This document shows positions 56,201-64,000 of a stretch of DNA of 64,000 bases, piece by piece. The stretch is from Thermothielavioides terrestris NRRL 8126 (taxonomy: Eukaryota > Ascomycota > Sordariomycetes > Sordariales > Chaetomiaceae). The number at the start of each line of letters is the position of its first letter. The stretch's first letter is position 1. Under the pieces are notes generated by a model, which was given only the letters and a program-made list of their open reading frames with translations, was not told the origin of the DNA and did no database searches. Where the stretch lies: contig NC_016460.1 in assembly GCF_000226115.1 (NCBI RefSeq), positions 4,464,001-4,528,000 of the forward strand. Direction: 5' to 3'. A program made the translations under genes and the position numbers.

Positions 56201-58230
56201 CCCATCTGACCATTTCGTCCATGCAGCAGCGGGCCGAGCCAAGCTTCACCGGTTTTGGATTTGGGAGAAAAGGTTATGGTTGGCGACAGGCGGAGAAGCG
56301 GACAGACTAGAGGCCGCAAGCAGATGCGGCCAGGGCATCGGCAGCGGCTCGGTTACAACACAACGTGAGAAACGAGGCGGGCTAGATTCTTCTGTTGTTG
56401 ACGAGCATTGTGGCCGATTATACGTGTCCTCACGAGGCAGAGAAATGGAACGCGGGCTTCACCGCTGTGGGTCATGTGGAGGCTGGTGGTCGAATGAAAA
56501 GAGATTGAGTTGCTGCAGTGTTTGTCCTGCTTTAGCGGCCTGTGCCATTCGAGCCAGAAAGACTCAACAACTCCCTGGCTTCTTCCAAATTCGGGTTGCT
56601 GCAGCTCAAAGGAACAGCGACATGCAAACAATGCTGCAGCCGTAGCCAACCAGAGGCTTAAGCAGTGTTTACGGGAGTGCTCGTTCTCGCGAGCGCAGTT
56701 GGCAGCGGCGGTCGGAACTGGCCCTGTCTGTTTCCAGGCCAGTCAACACGCAACCCGCAACTCGGCTCGATTCTCTCCAGAGGACAAGGCTCTGGGGCTC
56801 ATTATCCGATCTCCGAGGCAGTGGTCGGTTTTGGGCAGCAACTGAGGTAACGCGAAGGCGAGAAATCGTGCGCCCCAGAGCCTCGTTGTCCGTGGCAGTC
56901 TACGGTGTCTCGGGGTTGATTGAAGCCCACGCTCTCTCTGACAACGCGCACCCTGGTTCAGAAGCAGCTCCCAGCTTCCGTCGAGCAAAACTCGCGGAGC
57001 CTGCAGGCAGTCGGGCGGCCAATCGCCGGAAAGCGGAAAGGGCCTGCGAGTCTCGGCCCATTGCTCTTGCCCTGCCCTGACTCTGAACGAAGACTGTTCT
57101 GGCAAATCGCGACACACAAAGGGCTTTACGCAGTCCCGCCTGCTGCGGATCGGGGCATTGGGAAGGCACGAAGTCGGAAGTCGCGAGTTGTGGGGCACCT
57201 CTTAGGGTGCTGTCGTGGCCCAACGCTGCCCAACGGCGGGGCAGGGGTCGCGAGCGCGCCGTTTGATTGGGTGGCCACGCCGCCTTTCCGCGCATGGCCG
57301 CATGAGGTACCACAGCCTGCATTGGAGCCGCTGACGTTGAATTGGGTCGTTGACTGTGATCCGTCCCTTCCACTTCCCGGCGTTTCGTTTGCGGCCTGCC
57401 CTGATGATGCCACTGCCGCCTAGACTGCATTCAGCCCCTGGCTTGACTGCTTGTCACGGGCTTTGGCCCCGCGAATGGCAGCTGGAAGACACGTCGATCT
57501 GCCGGGGCTTCGTCCGTCATCAGACGCCTTCCAGTCCTGCCAGCGGTGATTTGGCAATGGTGGCAAGCCGGCGCAAGCAGGGCGCAGGCAAAGCCCCCTC
57601 CGTCACCCGCCTTCGCGCTGGCCCAGATATTGATTGGGAGCCAATAACTGCTTGATTGCCCCGGTGTTGCTTTTCCAGCCCACCAGGTCCCGGTCCAATG
57701 GCCCGTTGGGTTGGCTCTGCACGCACGCGCGGTCCAGTGCCCGATCCGATTTGACGTCTCACCACGTCCAGGCCCAATGCCAGCCATTCGTTTTCGCCCC
57801 CTCCGTCTCCTTGCCGCATTGAGCAGTAAGCTCGCGGGACCGACTAGCCACATTCAGAGTGAGTCATGTATGTCGGAAGCACAGGGCTGCTTCTCTGCTG
57901 CCGGCGGACCCCACTTGGGCAACCCGGTCTCTGACCATCAAAACCACGCTCTGCTGCACGCCGTTGCCCGCTTTGTCCAGCCTGTCTTGCCTGAACTGCA
58001 TCGTACGCTCTGGTCTGTCTGTCTCGTGCCCTCAGCAAACACAATTCTCGTCCTCAAGACCGAGAATCCACCCGCAATGCCCGCCCGTGACGACACGACT
58101 CCACGACCTCACCACTACCACGATCCAAGAGCGACCTGAGCATCCAGACAGTGAGAAAAAAAACAGTACACGATAACTGGCTACAACGACATACAAGAAC
58201 CGACTCGACATCGCCACAATCCCAGACAGG
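53252..58230. other. gene-poor region and leader of the coiled-coil gene
   Basis: 5 kb without a recognisable gene. A small ATG frame at 54933-55199 (88 codons, MESEDVHKTYFDPNGATLG) is open but unrecognised. About 57600-58230, rich in C and CA, is likely the promoter and 5' leader of the next gene. Confidence 0.45.
54613..54716. repeat. polypurine (A/GA/GGGGGA) tract
   Basis: About 100 nt of nearly pure purine: an A run, then (GA)n and repeats of GAGAGAGGGGGA. It is a microsatellite-like tract with potential for triplex or G-quadruplex structure. Confidence 0.75.
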
Positions 58231-61161
58231 ATGGAGAGAGAGCGACAATACCTCCGCCCGAGGGTAGGGGGCTCCGTGACCCCCGGCGCCGACGGCCGGT
58301 CCACTGGGCGCCCCGCCGAGTGGCCCGAGTGGGAGCCGGCGCGGCAGCAGGAGCGCGATGGCCAGCGTGAGCAGCCCAAGTCGATCTTGCGGAAGCCAAC
58401 CGCCCGCACCTCAACACGGCCGCGTCGCAACTCGGACACCTCCGTCACGTCATCCAACCTGCCCGCCGTGGGAAGCGACTCGGACCGGGAAGTCCCGCCC
58501 CCCCTGCCCTCCGCGTCGACGGGGGCCCTGCCCAGCGTCCTGCCCCGGAAGGTACTCAAGGCAAAGTTCCCGGGGGTAGGAATCCCCGCGGAGCGGTCAG
58601 GCGTCATCAACCTGCGGCCGTCGCGGGCTTCCTCGGCCAACGTCCCCTCCGGCTACCACGTGCCGCCAGTCCGCACCGTGCTGGCCCCCCAATACGTGCC
58701 AGACAACAGGCTCCTCGAGCGTCACGACCGCCGCGAGCCGTACGATCGCCATGACCGTGACCGACGCTACCCCGACAAGGACCCAGAGACAGAGTCGGTC
58801 TCGGAATCTTCCGACCTGTCGTCCACCACGCAGGCCACCACGGTGACCTCGACGTCCTCAGACTCGTGCGCCAGCGACGTGACGCCCACCGAGGCCAACA
58901 CCAATACTAAGTCTGCGCCCTCCGTCCGATTCACTCCGAGCGTCATCGGCTCCGAAAGCACCGTCAGCGCGGCCCCGCCTCCCGTCCGCAAGGCCAAGCC
59001 ACGGCCGGCCTCTCGGGCAAAACCGCCCCCTGAGACGGATCGGACCGTCGTCAAGAGCGCCAGCCGGCCAGTCCAGGTCAAGGTGCTCCCCCTCACGGTC
59101 GACACTGCCGAGTCCAGGTATGCGCGCGAGCTCGAGCGGTACCAACAGCAGATGGAGCGCAACCTGATGCTCAAGATTGAGCAGCTCGAGGCCGAAAGGG
59201 AGACATTGCGTGAGAGCGAGGCAAAGCTAAAGAGGGAGCTCGACGGCAGCACCTCGCGCCTCGCTATCGTGGACAAGGAGAAGGCAGCCGCGGAGAAGGA
59301 GCGCGACGCAGAGCGCAAGAGCAGAGAAGAGGTTCTCGGCATGCTGGAGCAGCAAAAGGCCATCTTCGACGAGTACCGCAGCAACTTCGAACTCCAAAGA
59401 TGCATGCTCGACGAGGTCGAGAAAGAACGGGATGCTCAGCGTGTTGTCGAGACCGAACTGCAGGCCAAGCTTGATGCCACCCGGCAAGTCCTCGACGAGT
59501 ATCGGTCGACTGTGAACCTGCAAAAGATCCGGCTCGAGGAAGCCGAGAAGGAGATTGACGATGCCAAGTTGTCCAGAGACAAGGCGGAGGAGAGGTGTAC
59601 CGAGCTCGAGAGGCACCTCGAGAAGCTGCAGGAGGACCGCAGGGAGCGGGAAGACTTGCTGGCCCACCAGATCGCCGCCCTTGAGACCAGCAGAGACGCC
59701 CTTCAGGAGCAGCGCGACAAAAAGGACAAGGAGATTGCCGACATGGTGGCTGACCGCGAGCGGCTGACGACCGAAGTCGAATCCCTGAATGTCCGGATCG
59801 CCGCCTTCGATGGTGAAATGAAGGCTGCCGCGGAGGAAAAACAGAAGATCAAGGACGCCGCCGAGGAGGAGAAGGCGGCGTTGCGCAGGGAGTTGGAAGA
59901 GGAGCATCTCGCGATTAAGAGTCGCGTCGGCGAGCTGGAGCAGGAGAAGGAGGAGCTCGGGAATGCCAAGGCGGCAGTCGAGCAGGAGAAGACCGAAGTC
60001 GAGGCCAAACTTGCGACGGCCGAAGAGAAGATCACGCAGCTCAGCTCCCAAGTCGAGGATCTGACAGCTTCCAAGTCGGACCTCAACGCCAAGATCAACA
60101 CTCTGGAGGAGGAGCTCTCCACGACCAAGGCCGAAGTTGCTGACCTGAAGACGAAAATCGAGGGCCTCGAGTCCGACAAGGCCGGCCTGCAGCAACAGAT
60201 CCAGGAGCTTGTCGCGGAGAAAACCGAGGCGCAGGCGCAGATCCAGACGCTCAATACCGATCTCGCCGGCGCCAAGGCCGCCAACGTGTCGCTCGCCAGC
60301 CAGAAGCTCGAACTAGCCGGGGACATGGCTGGCGTCAAAGATGCCCTCGACGGCGCAAAAGCCGAGATCGATCGGCTCACGGTGGAGAAGGCTGCTGTCC
60401 AGGCCGAAGCAGATAAAGTTGCCGGCCTCGAGGCTGTCAATGTCGAGTTCGCTGCCACCATTGCAGAACTGAAGGGCAAGATCGCAAAACTACAGGGCAA
60501 AATTGCAGAACTCCAGGACGAAGCGGCCAAGGTTCCCGGGCTCTCCAGCGACAAGGCGGCCGCGGAGCGCAGGATCTCGGAGCTCGAAGCCAAGACGGCC
60601 GATCTCGACGCGAAGCTCGGCGCCGCCCAGGCAGACGCCAGCCGACTGCCCCCCCTCGAGGCCACCAAAGCCGAGCTCGAGCGCAAGGTGTTGGACCTGC
60701 AAGCCAAGATCGGCACGCTGCAAGCCGAGCTCGCGCGCGACCCGGACGCGGCCGCGGCCGCCCTACGCGCCGAGCTGGAGGCCAAGGGCCAGGAGATCGC
60801 GCGGCGCATGGACGAGATCAACGCGCTGACCGAGGGCAACGCGGCGCTCTCGGCGCAGCTGGGCGCCACGCAGCAGCAGCTCACCACCACGCAGCAGTCG
60901 CTCAACGGCATCACGCAGTCCTACCACGCTGCCGCGGACCAGGCCGCCCAGCTGCAGCAGCGCGTCGACCAGCTCGCCGCGGCCGCGGCGGCGTCGGGAT
61001 CGGCGTCGCGGCGCGCCAGCCGCTCTCGCACCTCGTCGCCGCAGAAGAAGGAGCGCGATAGCAGCAGCGGCGGCAAGAAAGACAAGCAACTCGTCGTCGT
61101 GCGCAACCCCGGCGACAGGGGCGCGCTGTCGGTCTTGCTTCAAATTGCGGCCGCCATCTGA
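58231..61161 (+). CDS. long coiled-coil protein
   Basis: A single-exon frame of 976 aa from MERERQYLRPRVGG. Residues 1-290 are Arg/Pro/Ser rich and disordered, with PKSILRKPTARTSTRPRRNS and several S/T-rich stretches. From ~293 to ~930 the sequence is almost continuous heptad-repeat coiled coil (for example ARELERYQQQMERNLMLKIE and LEEELSTTKAEVADLKTKIE). The C-terminus is basic and Ser rich (RRASRSRTSSPQKKERD) and ends QLVVVRNPGDRGALSVLLQ. Such proteins are often auto-named myosin-like or 'M protein repeat', but no motor or other enzymatic domain is present. Cytoskeletal, septal or spindle-pole scaffolding is a guess. Its reverse strand also gives long open frames, which are codon-bias shadows. 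Confidence 0.82.
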   Translation: MERERQYLRPRVGGSVTPGADGRSTGRPAEWPEWEPARQQERDGQREQPKSILRKPTARTSTRPRRNSDTSVTSSNLPAVGSDSDREVPPPLPSASTGALPSVLPRKVLKAKFPGVGIPAERSGVINLRPSRASSANVPSGYHVPPVRTVLAPQYVPDNRLLERHDRREPYDRHDRDRRYPDKDPETESVSESSDLSSTTQATTVTSTSSDSCASDVTPTEANTNTKSAPSVRFTPSVIGSESTVSAAPPPVRKAKPRPASRAKPPPETDRTVVKSASRPVQVKVLPLTVDTAESRYARELERYQQQMERNLMLKIEQLEAERETLRESEAKLKRELDGSTSRLAIVDKEKAAAEKERDAERKSREEVLGMLEQQKAIFDEYRSNFELQRCMLDEVEKERDAQRVVETELQAKLDATRQVLDEYRSTVNLQKIRLEEAEKEIDDAKLSRDKAEERCTELERHLEKLQEDRREREDLLAHQIAALETSRDALQEQRDKKDKEIADMVADRERLTTEVESLNVRIAAFDGEMKAAAEEKQKIKDAAEEEKAALRRELEEEHLAIKSRVGELEQEKEELGNAKAAVEQEKTEVEAKLATAEEKITQLSSQVEDLTASKSDLNAKINTLEEELSTTKAEVADLKTKIEGLESDKAGLQQQIQELVAEKTEAQAQIQTLNTDLAGAKAANVSLASQKLELAGDMAGVKDALDGAKAEIDRLTVEKAAVQAEADKVAGLEAVNVEFAATIAELKGKIAKLQGKIAELQDEAAKVPGLSSDKAAAERRISELEAKTADLDAKLGAAQADASRLPPLEATKAELERKVLDLQAKIGTLQAELARDPDAAAAALRAELEAKGQEIARRMDEINALTEGNAALSAQLGATQQQLTTTQQSLNGITQSYHAAADQAAQLQQRVDQLAAAAAASGSASRRASRSRTSSPQKKERDSSSGGKKDKQLVVVRNPGDRGALSVLLQIAAAI

Positions 61162-62228
61162 TTCGAGAAATAACCGCGGGCCGGCCTTCACTCCCTGCTT
61201 AAGGGGGGAAGTTTGGTGGGATGTACCAGTCAAAGCAAGGAAGGGTTGGATCGGCCTTGGTTTGGGAGGGGAGGTGCTGATGGGTGAAACGGGAGACGTG
61301 GGCTCGTGCTTCGCACTGGGTTGCCTGCTGTGATGTTTTAGCTTTTTGTGTTTTTTGTCGTTGTTGTTATTGTTACCTTGTTGTTATCTTTCGTCAACTT
61401 CACCCCCTTCCGTTGCCCCTGATCATGTACACACCCCTTATCATGCACACACTGCACGCCCCTGTAATGGCTCATGCATTTCAACTTTCTCATCCCCTCC
61501 CCTACATGTTTAGATGATGGTCAGGCCCACAGCCTCATGTCGTGATGGGTTGCGAGACACGAAAAAAGTGACGAATAATGATACGGAACAGAAAAAAGGT
61601 GTGAGGGATGGGCATGGCGCGGGTCATACGCAGGCGGGATATGGATTTGCTGGTATTGGATATGGGGAACGGAGATAGACATTGTTGATGAAGATAGAAG
61701 GAGGGCAATTCATGTTTTGGGTATAGCTTTGCTTAGGCAATTCATGTTTCGGGTCAAGTTTTGCTTGCACGTAACGCGGTGTTGTGTGCCTGTCCGCCCC
61801 TCATCGTAAATGTTTCAGGTGCCTGTGCGTTCTCTCGATGCTCCCTGGCTCCGGCTGCTCGCCGTGGGCTTCCATCGGAGTTGGGGAGACGTCTGTCACT
61901 GCTTAGGTATGGACTACCGTCATCTGCCAGTTGATGGCCAGCAGCCAGCTGATGGGGCAGATATTAGTGGAAAGACACTGGCAGCGGTGAAAATCCAAGT
62001 TATTAATAGGAAACAATATTCCTGCTTTGACCTGCCAAATTGTTTCATAATTACCTCCAACTCTGAGCACGGGGTGGGAGTCCATCAATTCGGAGCGCAA
62101 CCGATAAGCTTTCTGCTCAGCAACGACACCAAACGGCACTGACTCTTGAGAAACGCAACGCCGGTCTAATATGGCGGGATGTCACCCCGAGCTCACCTCA
62201 ATCCAACCGCAAGTAAGCCAGCGCCCAA
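61162..62228. other. convergent intergenic region
   Basis: 3' flanks of the coiled-coil gene (plus) and the SnoaL-like gene (minus). A 110-codon plus frame at 61810-62142 is unrecognised. An imperfect repeat of TAGCTTTGCTTAGGCAATTCATGTTT-type sequence occurs at 61709-61770. Confidence 0.45.
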
Positions 62229-63076
62229 TCACTGCCGCTGTCCGTTCTTTTCCGCCCTCTCCCAGTCGAGATCGACGCGCTTCCCGTCCAGCCACTTCTC
62301 CATCTCGCCGTACATGCGGGCCCACAGCTCGCCGCCGGCGGTGGGCAGGTCGAGGTCGATCTGGTAGCCGAGGCGGGCCTGGGCGGCGCCGAGGTACTTG
62401 TAGCCCTCGGGGATGCGGGCGAGCTCCTCGGCGGAGAAGCGCGGGGCCGTGTGGCCGTCGACCGGCACGACCTTGTCCTTCTCGTAGAACAGCTTGACGT
62501 ACTTGGCCTTCCACTCGCCCGTGGCCGCGTCCTTCTCGCAGAAGAAGATGAAGCGGCAGTCGCAGTCGACGTCGAACTCAGCCGGCTGGGCGAGGAGAGG
62601 AGTGGTGACGCCGCCGCCGTCGCTGCCGTTGCTGGCGGTGCAGGTGGCCGAGTCGAACTTGAAGCGGTGCGTGATGGTGGCCTTCATCTTGCCGATGGCG
62701 CGGCTGCGCGCGGGGTTCAGCTCGACCAGGGTGCCGCATTCGCGGTGCATGATGAACACGCCCTGCGCCTTGCCGGCCTTGGAGATCTCGATGAAGTCGT
62801 CGATGTGGCGGGGGCCGCTCCAGGCTGGGGTCGTTGGATTGCCAAGGTCAGAGCTGAATATCTTGACGAATGCACCGCTGCAGCAGGGCTCGACATACTG
62901 GTCCACACGATGGCATCGTCGGCGAAGAGAGATCGGTAGTTCTTCCACTCGGAGGCGTCCCGGTAGACGGGCCAGCCCTTGCAGAGCTCGGCGACGGCCA
63001 GCCGGTCGAGAAGCGTGTCGGTGCTGCCGTTAATGTGCCAGTAGCAGCGGGTATGCGGGTCTGCCGGGGACGTCAT
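62229..63076 (-). CDS. SnoaL-like domain protein (NTF2 fold)
   Basis: Two exons: complement(join(62229..62824,62899..63076)), 257 aa. Exon 1 starts MTSPADPHTRCYWHINGSTD and carries the SnoaL_4 opening, DRLAVAELCKGWPVYRDASE, then NYRSLFADDAIVWTT. The 74-nt intron (GTATGT..CCCCAG) joins VWT to TWSGPRHIDDFIEISK, restoring the conserved W-x-G-x-x-x-I-x-x-F block. IMHRECGTLVELN, the strand with the His seen in many members, and CDCRFIFFCEKD follow. The tail WARMYGEMEKWLDGKRVDLD is a helix. The fold is shared by polyketide cyclases, scytalone dehydratase-like and bile-acid dehydratase-like enzymes. No biosynthetic cluster surrounds it, so the substrate is unknown. The frame is open upstream to 63526, but that part is not conserved-looking. 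Confidence 0.82.
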
Positions 63077-64000
63077 TGGATCGGTGAGCGGGCAGACTTT
63101 GCAACAAGGTGACCTGACATCGTACCGTTCCAGCCCCTGGGAATGTGAGGAGGAGCCTTCATTATGTACCTGCCCCCCGGGGGCGCTGGGTTTGAATGTC
63201 GGACCAGGCCGCTCCCCGCTTGCGGCTCCAATATGCCTGCCTCCGTCGGCTGCCCCCGTCACCTGGCGGTAATCATACTTTTGGGCAGGTGGGACCTGGT
63301 TCGAGAGCGGTCGCGGGAGCGGTCGCGGGAGCGGTTTCGGGAGCAGTGCCTTGGGCCTCGAAACCGCCTCCGAACCTGTAATGGCAGACACGGGTGACAC
63401 GTAGGGAACGGCACATGGCAGGCTGGCGATGCCGTAAAGATGACACTTGGAGGGCATAACCACGTATATAGATTGACAGAGCCTCGGCGCCAGAGTCAAG
63501 AAGATCCAAGAGAAGGACAACGACACTGAGAAGCTTCAAGAGATTGTAGAAACGGCAATCAAAATCGGGCAAGAGCTTAGAAAGGGAGAACAAGATCCTT
63601 CGCCCGAAGGCCAAGATCTACCTAGGAAACCGCTTCAGTTTGGCTAGTCCAAGTGGTCGCTTCTATCCAGCCGGAGCTAATTGACGGTTGCCACTTTGTG
63701 GCAATTGCCAGGCCGTCTCCCAGGCCAGAACACTCTCTTTAACTACCTAGGTACATTTACTCCAACTGTTGTACCCGTATATAGCTGGATAATCGCGAGG
63801 GTACGACAGCTTCTTCGTCTCCTAGCCTAGCTCCGTCGACCGAGGAGTCTAGGAACGCCATGTTCAACCAGGGCCTGCCAAGGAATTGAAGGATTGGATC
63901 ATGGAGAACACAGGTTAATGGAGTGGAGGAATGGCGCGCTTGGATCCTTGACCGCTGCTTACCCTGATGGCGAGCCTCGCTCTCCCAGGGTAACCCGGGG
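63077..64000. other. window end, possible terminal exon
   Basis: A plus-strand frame following an AG at 63485-63486 reads SLGARVKKIQEKDNDTEKLQ then EIVETAIKIGQELRKGEQD and ends at TAG 63645-63647. It is helix-like and charged and could be a last exon or a gene relic, but no upstream exon was found. The rest shows nothing recognisable. Confidence 0.3.

Noticed and set aside
56900..57430. Overlapping plus and minus frames of ~170 codons
   Set aside because: No family similarity recognised and no splice-consistent extension; treated as intergenic.
59703..60914. 403-codon minus-strand frame opposite the coiled-coil gene
   Set aside because: Ser/Leu/Ala-rich mirror of heptad-repeat codons, with no independent support.
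1..64000. tRNA, rRNA, CRISPR array or secondary-metabolite cluster
   Set aside because: No cloverleaf with a matching T-loop/anticodon, no rRNA segments, no regular spacer arrays (and the organism is eukaryotic), and no PKS or NRPS domains were found on reading both strands.

Overview
The window is nuclear DNA of a filamentous ascomycete. The evidence is GC-rich genes with short introns (about 55-215 nt, GT..AG, CTGAC/CTAAC-type branch sites), fungus-specific families (chitin synthase export chaperone, DUF3716 protein, PPxY alpha-arrestin, Pho80-type cyclin) and relics of biomass-degrading enzymes. The style fits Sordariomycetes, perhaps Sordariales/Chaetomiaceae; that placement is inference. 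Exon-intron models below were assembled by hand from reading frames, splice signals and family conservation.

Layout. 0-11 kb: 3' end of an NAD(P)-binding protein, a CCCH-finger protein, an alpha/beta hydrolase, a GH3 beta-glucosidase relic, an F-box-like/DUF protein and a glutathione S-transferase. 12-29 kb is the housekeeping block: mitochondrial ribosomal protein uL15m, sorting nexin MVP1, the cullin-neddylation factor DCN1, mitochondrial ribosomal protein bS6m with a 32-nt microexon, a 1266-aa DUF3716 nuclear-type protein, and the Chs7 chitin synthase chaperone. 29-35 kb is a decayed patch (homopurine/homopyrimidine tracts, aldo-keto reductase pseudogene, 467-bp fold-back element) ending in an intact seven-exon zinc alcohol dehydrogenase. 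37-45 kb: a 1059-aa alpha-arrestin and a Pho80/Clg1-type cyclin. 45-58 kb is gene-poor and repeat-rich. 58-64 kb: a 976-aa coiled-coil protein and a SnoaL-like protein.

The genes do not form one pathway. Themes are mitochondrial translation (uL15m, bS6m), membrane traffic and cell wall (MVP1, CHS7, arrestin), ubiquitin-like regulation (DCN1, a PPxY arrestin expected to recruit a NEDD4-type ligase) and detoxification or redox (GST, ADH, AKR relic).

The most unusual material is non-coding. (1) Three copies of a 368-381-bp terminal-inverted-repeat element lie within 7.3 kb; each carries a degenerate telomere-like (CCCTAA) tract beside a GC hairpin and sits in a TTAA-centred palindromic target. 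(2) A 145-bp element occurs once in intergenic DNA, flanked by a perfect 10-bp direct repeat, and once in inverse orientation inside intron 1 of the ADH gene, flanked by a 5-bp direct repeat; removing it would leave a normal 66-nt intron. (3) About 15 occurrences of a short GTGTAGTGTAC / GTACGGAATACAC hairpin motif were noticed only in the same 8-kb gene-poor tract as the three elements.
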